Shown here: positions 1 to 11,830 of the stretch, piece after piece
Numbering within the stretch: position 1 is the stretch's first letter
Layout: each line of letters starts with the position of its first letter
Assembly: GCA_037176725.1 (NCBI GenBank)
Contig: JAZBRS010000020.1
Location: 91,768,001-91,832,000, forward strand
Source of the DNA: Posidonia oceanica
Taxonomy: Eukaryota > Streptophyta > Magnoliopsida > Alismatales > Posidoniaceae
DNA length: 64,000 bases
Direction: 5' to 3'
Program-made: the position numbers and the translations under genes
Notes under the pieces: generated by a model
The model's database searches: none
What the model was told of the DNA's origin: nothing
What the model saw: the letters and a program-made list of their open reading frames with translations, nothing else

Positions 1-1602
1 TGGGTCGGACCAAATGTGGAAAGAAAAAAGGAAAAAAATAAAAGGGAAAGGAAAGGAGGAAGAAAAGAAGGAGAAAAAGAAGAAGAAAAAGAAAATGAAT
101 TTGGGTTTTGATTTTTTTAAGTTGGATTTGTTTTAGAGTTTTAAGTAATTATTTTTAGGTTTTCCTTTTAAGTATTCTTTTTAAGTTTGTTAATAGTTTT
201 TTAAGTTTTTTCCTTGATTGTTTTAATTGTTTAGATTTTCTTCTTGATTTAAGTTTTCAATTTTAAGTTTGTTAATTGTTTTTAAGTTTTTTAATTTGAT
301 TAAGTTTTTTAATTATTTTTTAATTTGATTAAGTTTGTTGATTGTTTTTAAGTTTTTTAATTTGTTTAAGTTTTTGATTGGTTTTATCCTTTTTTTCTTC
401 TTCTTCCTTTGATTAATTGCTTTTTTGTTAAAAGAAAATTTTTAATTAGGGTCTTTGATTGTTTTTGTTAAGCTTTTTCTTTTTCTTTTTTAGTTGTTTC
501 TGGTTTGTTCTTTTTTTTTCCTGATTGTCCTCTGAGCTTTTTAATTGTTTCCCTTAAACTTTTGATTTGACTTTCTTAATTATTTTCGTAAAGTTTTTTA
601 ATTGTTTTGATTATTTAAGTTTGTTTCTTTTGATTTTAAGTTTGTTAGTTGTTTTAATTTTCTTTTGATGGTTTTAAGGTTTTTGATTGAATTTTTAGAT
701 TGTTTTTTAAGGGTTTTGAATGGTTTTTCTTATGTTTGCTTCTTTAATTGTTTTTAATGGGTTTTGATTTGTTTTAATTGTCTTTAAGTTTTGAAATTTG
801 TTTTCTATTTGTTTTAAGTCTTGAAATTTGTTTTTTAATTGTTTTGAGTCATTTTTAAGTCTTTTAGTTTGTTTTAATTTGTTTTTAATTAGTTTTAACT
901 GTTTTTGGGTTGTTTTGATTCGTTTTTAATTAGATTTTCTTTTGAATTATTTTTAGGTGTTTCATTTATTTTTCTGGTTGGATTTTTCTCTTTAGTTGTT
1001 TTAAGAAGTGTTAAATGGGACTGATGATGAGTTTAGAGAAGGAGGGAGAAGAAGAAAGGGGGAGAATAGGGAGGAAAGAGAAAAGGATAATTAGGAGAGA
1101 GAAAAGAATAATCAAGAGAGAGAAAAGGATAATCAAGAGAGATAGGGAGGATAAAGACCTGAATTTGGAGGGATTTTGTGCAGGTGTGTGACCTAGGATT
1201 CTAGGCTTTGACCTAGGGTTTAATCCAGCATTTTCTATGATTTTAGATGGGATTTTGAAGGGTTTTTGGAAGGTTTAGGGTTTAGGGTTTTGAGATGGGT
1301 CTTGGCTTAGGGTTTGGAATGGGTTTCAAGATTGTTTTACCTAGGTTTTCTAGGGTTTTTGGATGGTTTTCTAGGTTGAAGAAAGGATGGATTTTCCTAG
1401 GATTTTTGTGTAGTTTTCTAGCTTGAAGAAAGGTTGGTTTTCCTAGAGTTTTTGTGTAGTTTTCTAGGTTGAAGAAATGTTGGTTTTGATGTGGTTTTGG
1501 TTTAGAAAATGGGTGTGATTTTGGATTTGGTTTAGGTGTTGGTTTAGAAGCCACCAGAGAGAGAGATCCACCAATTCAGCCTGTCAAAATGGGGTGTCAA
1601 CA
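1..1602 (-). mobile_element. Family-1 long LTR, 5' part only, cut by the window edge
   Basis: Read on the minus strand, the LTR begins at 1602 with TGTTGACACCCCATTTTGAC, nearly the same start as the LTRs of element B and of solo LTRs S1 and S2. It then passes through CCTAG-rich sequence (1150-1560) into the A-rich block (T-rich on the plus strand, about 90-1000) that follows the start of the other family-1 LTRs. The other family-1 LTRs are 5.7-6.4 kb, so most of this copy should lie left of the window. It abuts a hairpin array with no polypurine tract between, so it is more likely an LTR inserted into that array than H's own 3' LTR. A candidate target duplication is ATAAG at 1603-1607. Confidence 0.8.
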
Positions 1603-2127
1603 ATAAGTTTCGGACTTATCGACCGAAAAGGATAGGTTTCAGACCTATCGACCGGAAAGGATAGATGATAAGTTTCGAACTTATCAACCGAAATGGATAG
1701 GTTTCAGTCCTATCAACTAGAAAGGATAGATGATAAGTTTCAGACTTATCGACCGGAAAGGATAGGTTTCGGACCTATCGACCGCAAAGGATAGATGATA
1801 AGCTTCGGACTTATCTACCGGAAAGGATAGGTTTTGGACCTATCGACCGCAAACGATAGATGATAAGTTTCGGACTTATCGACTGGAAAGGATAGGTTTC
1901 GGACCTATCGACTAGAAATGATAGATGATAAGTTTTGGACTTAACGACCGGAAAGGATAGATGATAAGTTTCAGACTTATCAACCCGAAAGGATAGGTTT
2001 CGTACCTATCGACCACAAAGGATAGATGATAAGTTTCGAACTTATGAACTAGAAAGGATAGGTTTCGGACCTATCGACCGCAAAGGATAGATGATAAGTT
2101 TCGCACTTATCGACTAGAAAGGATAGG
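1603..2127 (-). repeat. 65-bp tandem array of paired hairpins (element H)
   Basis: About eight copies of a 65-bp unit; unit starts at 1667, 1732, 1797, 1862, 1927, 2028 and 2093, with one 36-bp half-unit at 1927-1962. Each unit holds two mini-hairpins, GATAAG-N7-CTTATC and GATAGG-N7-CCTATC, so the two halves differ by a compensated base pair. The loop is usually TTTCGGA. It occupies the same relative place as the 81-bp array of element B. Confidence 0.9.
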
Positions 2128-2275
2128 GGGTGATACCACAGGACAGCAAAAATGATGCCCCTGGTATCAGGAATGATACTAGAGGACAGTCGAAGCGCCC
2201 CTGGCATCAAAATGCGAAGGATGGAGACAAAACTGACATGTTTGCCAAACGAGTAGTTAGGGGTACCAGCTTGGA
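2128..2275 (-). other. Conserved block upstream of the hairpin array
   Basis: Reverse complement of this block matches B at about 17283-17445: both contain GGTACCCCTAACTACTCG, TTTGGCAAAC, CCTGGTATCA and a disrupted copy of the same purine-rich motif just before the array. It is non-coding in all frames that were checked and marks H and B as related in their 3' regions. Confidence 0.75.
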
Positions 2276-2602
2276 GGAAGATCTGGGCGAGAGTGCTTGG
2301 CGGCCTTGCTCGAAGTAGTTCCAGCATTGATCTGTAGAGATTCTGATGTTCTGATGAAATAAGGAGGCCTTGCAATGCAATATCATGCAGTATTCTGGCA
2401 GCAAACAGGATTGGCAACTCAAGATGTGATTTACATGAACATGCATGCATCAAGTTATGAAAGGTAGGCTTAGCACACAAGCAAGAGGCACAACAAAACA
2501 TCTTTGCATTGATTAAGTCTTGATTACATGCTGATAGCCAGGCGGAACAAAACACAAAAAGACTTAAATAGGACACGCAGCTGTGCAAGTGTCTTAACCA
2601 GT
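2276..2602. other. Non-coding spacer between array block and DUF7745 pseudogene
   Basis: No conserved protein or repeat recognised. An open minus frame across 2049-2588 runs through the tandem array and has no family resemblance, so it is not called. By position this would be the 3' untranslated part of H. Confidence 0.5.
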
Positions 2603-3862
2603 TCAGGCCCTCTTGGAGCTCCTGGTATCACTGAACAGAGGGGTGCCAGGCGGGATCTCATTTATGGGCCAGAGCCTTTGTACCTCAGTCATGTACTCGA
2701 GGGTGCACCTTACGCCTCTCATGGCCGCGATGTCTGTCGACTGTACCCCATGGCACATTAGGTGAGCCAGTTCTGCTGTTGCTGCTGTTGAGTTGAGTAG
2801 GTAGGGCTGAAGAAGCTTGGGCGCAGTGCTATCGACAAAGGCACCCTGTTGAAATCCGAACTGCCGCGTAACTCGGATGGGATGATATTCAACACCCCCG
2901 ATGAACCCTGGCAGCACGACTAGCCATATGATGCGAGCACTGAAGAAGATAGTGAATGATTCAGTGGTGGATGGGATGATGTGCCAGGTTACCACAACCT
3001 CGGTCAACCTCGCCAGCTTCTCGTATTCTTCGTGGACGCACTGAATGGCTCGAGCATGGCTGGTACCGCAGTAGGTCTCAAAGGCAGCTCTCTGTGGGCG
3101 TAAAATATCCATCCCCAGGTGTCCAGCCAGCCAAACCTATACTAAGGCTCCACAGTCATGGAAGTGGCAGCAGCGGTGCGAGATGCGGTCCAGCCCGCGA
3201 TAAGTTTTTGCTAAAACAACTGGTGCCGGGTCGATCTACCGAGTCACCACAGCAAGCGCAATCTCCGCAACTTCAATTGCAACCGTCATCCGGCCATGAG
3301 TGAAGATCAACTCGCCTAAGAAACAGGTAACAAAGCCCCGGAACCATAGTTCATCTCCGAGCGCAGCACGCTTCTTGGCAACTTCATCAAAGTACTCCAA
3401 GCATGGCATAGGCACAGGCCCGTCAATGCAGACCAGTCTCTTCTTGCATTCCACAGTGGAGAGTCCAGTTAGTTGGCTCAGGACAACAATATATCCATCC
3501 CACCTCATGTATATAGCTGGTCCCATAAGCTTGGAAAAGCCGCAGATCCGGCGTACCTCCACCAGCGTTAGTGTCAGCTCTGTTATGCTGAAGCGGAAAA
3601 CATGGTGTGTGGGTTTCCAGAATCTTGCGGCAGTGCACAGAAGATGGCGGCTCACTTCTACCCCAGCTGCTTTCAAAAATCTGGGCGGGATGCCCCACAA
3701 GCTTAGCTTCTCACGATCATCGGCAGTGAGTTCGCCAATCCAACCTCGGAGGACCTTGGAACAATGTGTCAGGGTTACTAAAGTAGGGAAACCCATCTCG
3801 CTGTCAAGGAAGTAGGGAACAGAGGTGCTTGAGAGAAGAATTGGTGCAAAATCTCCAAGTAT
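2603..3862 (-). pseudogene. DUF7745/plant-mobile-domain-like ORF of element H, two in-frame stops
   Basis: One continuous minus-strand frame from a probable splice acceptor (AG at 3863-3864) to a stop at 2603, broken only by TAG at 3238-3236 and TAG at 3139-3137. The N-terminal half has the family pattern HVFRFSITELTLTLVEV followed by an ICGF segment. The middle has PAPVVLAKTYRGLD and a GC-x-L segment leading to VWLAGHL, and the C-terminal half has EYHPIRVTRQFGF. These match the plant DUF7745/PMD group, a helical domain of unknown biochemical role found in host proteins and in extra ORFs of Tat-lineage retrotransposons. It lies downstream of pol and in the same direction, between integrase and the 3' repeats. 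Upstream exons may exist to the right of 3863 but were not identified. The stops are consistent with CAG to TAG decay. Confidence 0.75.
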
Positions 3863-5372
3863 CTGTAATCAAAGTTGTTCATCAATCCAGATCATATACA
3901 AGCACACAATACTAACTGTCAAAGAAGCAGATGCGCATATCAAAGCTGATAAAGCAGTTCTTATGTTACAGCAGACAATCAGAACACAGAATCCGAGCAC
4001 ATCCAGTCATGCAAGGGGACCTCGCCTGCACGGGGCGAAGTCGTACAAAAGGCACACTTGTCCTCGTCCGCACGGCGCGAGGAAACAAGCGGGAGTGGCT
4101 TCATCCACCCAGAGCGTAGTCACAAAAGGAGTACACTTGCCCTCGTCCGCACGGAGCGAGGGAGCAAGCGAAAGGGACTTCATCCGTCCGAAGTGAAGTC
4201 GCACAAGGATTATTGGTAGTGCCTAGCTATGCAGGCCAGACGATCCCTGTGGGACCCCAAGGTGCCATGGTTGTCCTGCTGTTTCTGAAGTGGTCATTCT
4301 ACCCCTGGCTACTGACATTCATTCTAAGCTGTTGCGTTGACAGTGATAACCTACTCTGAGGCTTGTCAGTGCTTGAATTGGGCAGCGGCCGGGCGAGCTA
4401 GCGGGAAGTCTGGACCAATGTGATTCAAAAGCGGTCAACCTACGCTTGGCAGAAGTACTGTCCCAGTGCCGAGCTGAGCCTTGCAGAGTGGGAGGGGGAG
4501 AGCAAAATGGATGATTAATGCTGGGTAAATGCATGCATGATTCATGTTAGATTCTATCGCCCTCAGTATATGGAGTGCTTGATGCTTGCTGCAATGGAAA
4601 GGAGTGGTCTCTGATTCACCAGACTCTACTCGGACTCCTAACTATTGGTGGCACTCTAGAATGGGTGATGATTTTGGGGATTTAGGGTGGTAGTATGGTG
4701 AGGACAGGCTTCATACCAAACTCTCGAGGACCTACACCTACTCTTTTCATTTTTCATTTTTCATTTACTCCCACATAGGCATGCAGGTTTCTCCTATCCC
4801 TAACTTGGAGGTAATTGGCGCCTGGTTTAAGGGTGGGGGAGCTGCTGCTAGACAGGGGTGGCAAGGCCCTGTGGGACTTGAGGATTCCATAGGTGCGAAC
4901 TTCGACTCCTCTCCAAGGTAAGCTGGAGGGACGGGGTTACGCTGCTCGCCTCTATCTCTAAGGCTGACTTCTGTCTTCGCCTTCTGTCTTCTTTTTTCCT
5001 TTTATGCCCATGCGTAGACATGTATTTTCTTCTAGCTCATACTCTCTCACACCCTAGCATTTTATCTCCCTCTAGAGGTGTAAGTCCTAGGGGGTTTGGG
5101 CATTTCGCCTGTCCTCATTGAGTGGCGGGTCCCTCACTGGTGAGGACATATAAGTAGTGTCAGGTGAGGTAGAGTAGACTCTTTTTAGAGCAGGCAAGCA
5201 TCTTCGATTTTTGTCATCGGGCTATGATTGTAATGCATGACTATTTTTCCTTTTCCTTTTTCTCTTATTTCTTCATCTTTTTTTTTTTGATAAATAAACA
5301 TGACTAAAATGTAGGGGGATGTAAATGCATGAAGTAAAAGAAAGGGGACTCTGCAAGGTAGCGACGGTCAGG
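3863..5372. other. Spacer between pol end and DUF7745 ORF of H
   Basis: About 1.5 kb with no recognisable protein. It may contain upstream exons or the promoter of the DUF7745 gene. A short direct repeat is at 4019-4205. Pyrimidine-rich runs (4735-4770, 4985-5000, 5240-5290) and CTCGTCCGCACGG repeats stand out; nothing else is recognised. Confidence 0.5.
4019..4205. repeat. Imperfect direct repeat, period about 79 bp
   Basis: Two and a half copies of a unit containing CACTTGYCCTCGTCCGCACG and a CAAGCG-GG-GACTTCATCC-like stretch; CACTTG starts at 4055 and 4134. Unlike the neighbouring spacer it is GC-rich. No coding role is seen. Confidence 0.7.
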
Positions 5373-6227
5373 CTACTGGTAGTACTTCTTGAGGTAGCAT
5401 GAGTTGATCAGTACTGATTGCTCAACCTGGTCCATGTCCTCAAGGATTGCTGCACCGCTGGAGAAGACCTGCTTGATCAGAAAGGGGACGCGCCAGTTGG
5501 GCCAGAATTTGCCACAGCTGTTTGGGAGATGAATGGCTCACAGGACCATATCTCGGCCTAACCTTCTTCTGGTATGCTCTGGTCGATCGCTTCTGATAAT
5601 ACTGAGCATGATGCATGGCTTGTAGCCTATGTTCATCAATCAGGTTCAGCTAGATGCAGTCGTCTTCGACCCATTCTGCTTCCTCCAGCTCAGCCTCTCA
5701 TAGGATCCGCAGTGAGGGGATCTCTACTTCAACGGGAAGTACCGCCCCTATGTCGTACATTAGTGAGTACAGGGTTGCTCCTGTCGAGGTCTGGACTAAT
5801 GTCCTATACGCCCATAATGCGTACGGGAGCTTGTCATGCTAGTCCTTGTGAGTCTCTGCCATCTTTTTCAAGATCTTTACAAGGTTCTTATTAGCAGATT
5901 CTACTGCGCCATTCATCTACGGCCGGTAAGGTGAGGATCGGTGATATATGATCTTGAAGCTCTACAGGTAGTCTTCGATCCTCCTGGCTATGAAATTTGT
6001 GCCGTTATCAGAGATGAGCACGTGTGGGATCCATACCGGGCTATAATGTTGTTTCTGATGAACTACTCTGTAGCTACGGTAGTGACTGTCTTGTAGGAGG
6101 CTACTTCCACCCACTTGGTAAAGTAGTCAATCGCCACGAGAATGAAGCGATGACCATTGGAGGCTGCTGGATGTATAGCACCAATGACGTCAATTCCCCA
6201 GGTGGAGAAGCACCATGGCGATGATAT
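5373..6227 (-). pseudogene. Integrase core and C-terminal part of H pol
   Basis: Minus-strand pol segment ending at a natural stop (TAG 5375-5373) after CYLKKYYQ, the usual end of Tat-type pol. Integrase signatures in order: FSTWGIDVIG with the first catalytic Asp, IDYFTKWVE, ISDNGTNF with the second Asp, then PYRP-stop-MNGAVE where the third catalytic residue (Glu) is retained but the preceding Gln codon is TAG (5919-5917). The remaining part carries ATLYSLMYD and LPVEVEIPSLRI, typical of plant Ty3/gypsy integrases. Several further stops make it inactive. The zinc-binding N-terminus is at 26212-26480; the two were separated by insertion of B, and the reading frame is continuous across the insertion site once B and one target copy are disregarded. 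Confidence 0.9.
6223..6227. repeat. Left target-site duplication of element B (GATAT)
   Basis: GATAT directly precedes the B 5' LTR; GACAT directly follows the 3' LTR at 26207-26211. Four of five bases match, the difference being a C/T transition. Confidence 0.75.
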
Positions 6228-9200
6228 TGTAGACACCTCATTTTGATAGGCTGAATCAATGGAATCCTTCTGGTGACTTCGAAACATGACTTAGAAAACC
6301 CTCACCCAAAAAATCAGGAAAATTAAAAACTTTAGGACCTTGAAACCAAGCCCAAACTTAACCTAGAATCACACCTCTTTCCCAAGCCCAAAAACTACCC
6401 AAAAACCATAGGAAAACTCACCATCCCCAACTTAACAAACCCACCAAAAACCCCTAGAATTTTCAAACCAAAATCACTCCCTAAAACCCTGGAAAACTTA
6501 GGTAAAATTACCCTTTTTCTACACCTCAAAACCCTTCCAAAACCTTCCCAAATCCAAACCCAAACGTTAGGTCCAGCACTAGAGATCCTAGGCCACACAC
6601 TCCCCAAATTTCACCTCTTTCCTAAACCTCTAACCCCTTCATTTCTTCAAATTATCCATTTCTCTCTCCTGGATTATTCTTTTCTCTCTCCTCTCTCTCT
6701 CCTCCTTATTCTCCTTCTTTTCACTCCCTTCTCTCTCCTTTTCTTGCTTAGCTGTGGGCCCACCTTGTGCATCTATCTTTCCTGTATCTTATTTATATTT
6801 TTACTTTATTTTTAGCTTATTCCTTGGTTTTTTAATATTTACTTTCCTTCCACTCCTCTTTTTCTTCTTTACTCCTTCATTCCTCCCTTTTCTTCTTCCT
6901 CTCCCTTTCCTTTTCCTTTCTCCCACTAAATCTTTAAAAAATCTTTAAAAAAACCTTTTAAAACTTTAAAACAAAATAAAAACTAATTAAAATCCTAAAA
7001 GGAAGTAATTAAGAACATAAACAAGCAATTAAAAACAAAAAACCTAACTAAATCCAACAAAAAAAGGAAACCATGAAAGCAATTTAAAAAATATAAAAAA
7101 TAGGAGGAAAATACTATTAAAAAACAAACAAAATAAAGATATAATCAAAACAACCAAAAGCAAGAACCCTATCAAAAATAGCAACAAATCAAAAACAAAT
7201 CCTAAAAAAGAAGAAACGATTAAGAAACCCTAAGATAAGTAATTAAAAAACAAGTAACAAATCTAAAAGAAATAATCAAAAACTTAAAGCAATTTAAAAG
7301 ACTTAATTAAAAAGAAAAAGAGAAAAACTTAACAAGAAAATCTTAATTATAAAATAATTAAAAACTTAACAAACATTTAAAACAAACTAAAAAAACAATC
7401 TAAAGAAAAACTTAAGAAAAAATCAAGAAAACCTAAAACAAAACAAAAACCCCTCCTAACTCTAATTAATTAATTAAAAAACAATCATTTAAAACCTATT
7501 TAAAAATCTAAACCTAAAAATAACTAATCTAAAATATTTCCAAATCCTTTCTCTATTTTAAATCTTTCTCCTTCTTTTTCTTCCTTTTCTTTTCTTCTTC
7601 CCCACATCCCCTCTTTTTCCTTCTTCTTATTTCTTTTCCTCCTATTCATCAGCTTGGCCCACTCCCCTTTTTTTTTCCTTTTACTTTATAGCCGGTCCAC
7701 ACCTCTTCCTCCTCTCCTTTTTTCCTTCTATCATTTTTTTGCATTTCATTTTCCCTCTCCCTCCTTTCTCCTCCTCTCTTCTTCCAATAGCCAGCTACCA
7801 TGGCCACCGTTTTTCAAACTCACCTGACACCCTCCGTCAGCCTTGGCTTCCCGCACCTCACAGCCATCCCTTCCTCCATCAGACCCCCCTCTGTGCCAGC
7901 CGACCTAGACCACGACCAAGCTCCAATGGCCTTCAAATGCACCGGTAGACCTGAGAGAGAAGAAGAGAGAGCTTTGCCCAACGACAGCCAGACTTTCCTC
8001 AGCATACACCCAGCTCCAGCTCCTGAATGCAACCAAGCCACTACCGCCTCTTGTCACCCAGAAAAGAAAGCCATCAGAGAGTGTGAGAGCCCGGAGCAAT
8101 CTCCTTCTTCCTCTACCGAAATTCTGCATTTTTCTCCTCCTCCTTCCTTCTGAAAACCAGACCTGCAAGCCCCTCCAAACCGATCCCACATTCATCCCCC
8201 AAACTCACCCAACACCCAGCATCCTTCACCACCCCTCCACGGCCAGTAAACCAACCCAGATCCACCCTCATTCACCTGAAATCCACTGCAGCAACCCAAC
8301 TCCACCTCCATCCAGAATTCCCGCACCATAGACCACCAAATCTTACCAAAATCCACCCAGCAACCCACCGAAACACTACCTTCCTAAACCATCCAAGCTT
8401 TAGCCTTCACCCTCACCACACTTCAAACCCAACACCACAAACAGTTGTCCCTTTCTCCTGTCCAAAAATCCACATACTCGTAGACTCCTGAACCAGGCCT
8501 CCACGACCCAATTTGATCTTCCAGAAACACTCACCCAACATCCAGAAGCCCACCGGACGCTTCCAATCGGCCTGAGGAGCAACATAGACCTCCCCCCACC
8601 TCCAGCTGTCACCAGTGCACCCAAAGTTGCCATTTCTTCTGTCGGTCGTCAGTGCTTCTGTCCGAGCATCCAGCGAGCTCCGGAGGACCGCATGGAACAG
8701 TTCCAGACGCTCGCGAGCCATCGGAGACGCCCGCACCAGTCAGTCCACCTTCGCCGGCCTCTGCTGAAGTAGCCGACGTCGGGGGGACGCTCCAGCCATC
8801 GAATCAAGTTGCTTTCCTCCCCAGTAGACTAGATTCCTCCCCTGCATGCTTCCCAGCCCCTTACAATAGGATTCTGCTTCCCTTCGCGCCGAGTCAACCC
8901 CGTCGCTGACCTTCCTTCTCCGGCGACGTCCGCACCCAAATCGCCACTCCGGTTAGCAGAACTTGCTCCTGAACGTCACCTAAGGACCGCACGAGCTCCA
9001 GGAGCACAGCCATGTCTCCGGTTTCCCATGTCGTCGCTCCAACCGTTCGGTCGGCGGCCTCCTGGTCAGTCAAGCTCTGTCGTCGTCTCCGATTGTCGTC
9101 AGGCCACGCCATGGCCCTCCGACGCAGCTCAGGCCTCCGCACGCCTCCGGTGCACGCCGCCCGCTGCTCAGCGCCTCACTAGCAGCCCTCCTCCTCTATC

Positions 9201-9249
9201 TCCGGTCACTGATAGCTCTGTGCTACAGTGTCCTCCTTTGCCTGCAAAT

Positions 9250-10350
9250 CACTGTGCCTTTATTTCTCCTTAGCATGCATTTTTTGCCAAATATTGCATT
9301 TTTGCCCTGCTGTTTTGTTTTATTACATTCTGGTCCTGCCTTTGTTTAACAATCATTTAAATCCGCATTTAAATCATATGAAATTGCATGAAAAATCTAA
9401 AAAACAAATTAATTACATGTTAGTCCTTCTGCTATGTTTTCCTTCAGTGATTATTTTAGTTCAAGCCCTTTGGTTTTCCATTATTGCATGTCAGTCCTTC
9501 AATCAATAATCTGTTTTAATGTTTGTATTTTACCTTAGTAAAGTGCATTATTAAACCCTGCTGTTTTCCCCATTTGCACTTTAGTCCTCTGTTCTGTTAA
9601 CTCATGCATTTATTTTCCAATTTTTTTTACTGCATTGCATCATTTCTCCTATACTTTCTGATTTTTGCATATAGGTCCTTCATTAATGCACAGCATACAT
9701 TTAAATGCATATTTTGCTTATACAATTGCATTTTAGAACCTACTTGTTTTAAAAATTGCACATAGGTCCTCTACATGCTTATAAAAGTCATTTAAATGCA
9801 TATTTTGCTTGTAAAATTGCATTTTAGACCCTGCATATTGAGAAATTGCATATAAGACCTCTGTTTGCATTACTAAACCATTAAGACCACTATTTTGCTT
9901 ACAAAATTGCATTTTAGACCCTGTATATTTCAAAATTGCATGTTAATCCCCCATACGATTTCAAAACTTGTCCTAATGCATGTTTACTCTGTAAAATTGC
10001 ATTTTGAACCTTGCATTTTGCAAAATTGCACTCAGATCCTCTAGTTTTCAAAAAACCTTGCATAAAAGCCCCTAACTTTTCAAAATCTTTGCACTTAGAC
10101 CCCTTTTCTTGCATTTTTGCACACATCTGCCCTAATTAACCTTGCATTTAGTCCATGCATCCCTGCATTAGCACCCTTGCACACATTTGCACTCTTTTGC
10201 ACGCATTTAGGGTTAATTTGCACATAAACCCCTGCACTCTTCCTATTTGCACATAGGTCCTCCCCCTTTGCATTTTTGCATACATTGCACCCCTCTTTTA
10301 CTGCACTCAGTCTCCTAGGACACTTTTGAGCACACTTAGCTGCCATTTTC
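9250..10350. repeat. Low-complexity TTGCAT/TAGACCCTG zone in B 5' LTR
   Basis: Irregular short repeats built from AAATTGCATTTTAGACCCTG and TTGCACATAGGTCC words, spaced roughly 20-60 bp apart. Homologous zones are at 22820-23920, 35540-36560 and 45730-46740. A TATAAAAG word occurs at about 9780 inside it and is only a weak promoter candidate. Confidence 0.75.
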
Positions 10351-10533
10351 ACTTAGATCCTTTTTTACACTTAGATCCTTTTTTTCTCCTCTGTTCTGGC
10401 CCCTCTGCCTTGAAGCTGGGATATCTTCCGATCCGACCGTCAGATCTTCGCAACCAAGTTACCTGGACGACCCTGGTGGAGCGCTCTTCAGCATGGACCA
10501 AGCACTTCTTAGATCAGGCCTCAGATTTCCAAG

Positions 10534-10623
10534 GTAAGCCTTTCTGAACCCTTGCACAGTATTCATTTGCACACCATTTGCATTTCATGCATTGTTTTCG
10601 CATCTCGTTTTCCGTGCATGTAG
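10534..10623 (+). other. Candidate 90-bp intron inside B 5' LTR
   Basis: A conserved block (10380-10533, with CTTGAAGCTGGGATATCTTC) ends in CCAAG followed by GTAAGC; 90 bp later TGCATGTAG gives an acceptor. The same layout recurs at 24131-24220 (90 bp), 36787-36877 (91 bp) and 46967-47057 (91 bp). This suggests a spliced leader, but splicing is inferred only from sequence. Confidence 0.45.
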
Positions 10624-11001
10624 ATTAGGGCCTCCCCCTTTGTCTAGCAACTCTGTCTCCCTTTTTTGCGTACTCACAAGTGTTTTGGGTTGAGTTTTCC
10701 CTCGGATTTGCCACTGATTGCGGTCTTCTTCCCCCTTTTCCACGATCCAATTGCACAGCGACCTTTGGGCAGCGTGCGAGACATATCATGGGACAGTTTA
10801 GTGGGAAGCGGTCACAGAATAGTGGCGATCTCTCCACTTGCTTCCTCTCCCCTTTGCAGGTCTTCACACCTGCATTGTGTGGTTCTTCCAGTGTCTTGTT
10901 CTTATACTCGCACCGCTTATCTCTCCTTTGCATCCGGACTGGTAGCCCTAACTGCTCGATTGACGCCCGTCATGTTGTCTAATCTCCCCTTTTGCTTGTT
11001 A

Positions 11002-11330
11002 TACCCCTGCATTGCATGGCCCTTTTTTCGAGGTTTTGCTTCTACTTTTGCATCGCTTGTTTTCTCGCTCGGATTTGTTTTTGTCTTTGCTTGTCGTACC
11101 CCTACATTGCGTGGCTTTTCCGATTTTTTGCTTTTACTTTTGCATCGCTTGTTTTTTCACCTGGATTTGCTTTCGTCTTTGCTTGTCGTACCCCTGCATT
11201 GTGTGGCTTTTCCGATGTTTTGCTTTTACTTTCGTATCGCTTGTTTTCTCGCTCGGATTTGCTTTCGTCTTTGCTTGTCATACCCCTGCATTGCGTGGCT
11301 TTTCCGATGTTTGTTTCCCTTGCTTCCTGC
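11002..11330. repeat. 92-bp tandem repeat in B 5' LTR, about 3.5 copies
   Basis: TACCCCTGCATTGCGTGGC starts at 11002, 11097, 11189 and 11281, a period of 92-95 bp. The matching array in the 3' LTR has two more units (24599-25100). Confidence 0.9.
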
Positions 11331-11830
11331 ACCGTTTTGCGCGCCTACCTTGTTTCTTACATCGTTTTGCGCACATGCTTTGTTTCTTGCGCCGTTTTGC
11401 GCACACACTCTATTTTGGCACCGTTTCGCTTGCCTGCGTTGTTTTCTTGCACCGTTTTGCGTGCTTGCTCCGTTTTGGCACTGCTTCCCGTGCCCGCTTT
11501 GTTTTCTCGCACCATTTTGCGTGCTTGCTCTGTTTTGGCACTGTTTCGTGTGCCCGTTTTGTTTTCTCGCACCGTTTTGCGTGCTTGCTCTGTTTTGGCA
11601 CCGTTTCACGTGTCCGCTTTGTTTTCTCGCACCATTTTGTGTGCTCGCCTTGTTTTGGCACTGTTTTGCATGTCCGCTTTGCTTTTTTGCACCGTTATGC
11701 GTGCCACTCTGCCTTTCGCACCGTTTTGCGCGTCGATCTTGTTTTCTTGCACCATTTCGCCTGTCGCTTCCGTTTCTCGCATCGTTTTGCGTATTTTACG
11801 TCGTTTTCTCTTGCATGTCGTTCTGCATTG
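11331..11830. repeat. Repeats of GCACCGTTTTGCGTGC, mixed 30/60-bp period
   Basis: Alternating TTTTGGCACCGTTTCG and TTCTCGCACCGTTTTGCGTG words. Shorter versions of the same array are at 37250-37500 and 47430-47640 and a longer one at 25101-25600. The array creates long C/T-rich open frames that encode only Phe/Leu/Cys/Ser-rich strings. Confidence 0.85.

Noticed and set aside
1270..1300. Telomere-like TTTAGGG words
   Set aside because: Only two copies, inside the AAACCC-rich start of an LTR; similar words at 52560-52590 are also part of an LTR start.
1603..2127. CRISPR-like regular repeat with spacers
   Set aside because: The spacers are repeated too, the context is a plant retrotransposon, and no cas-like gene is present.
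7800..8153. 117-aa frame starting MATVFQTHLTPSV, repeated at 21360-21713
   Set aside because: Present in both LTRs because they are copies; C-rich, no domain, no counterpart open in S1 or S2.
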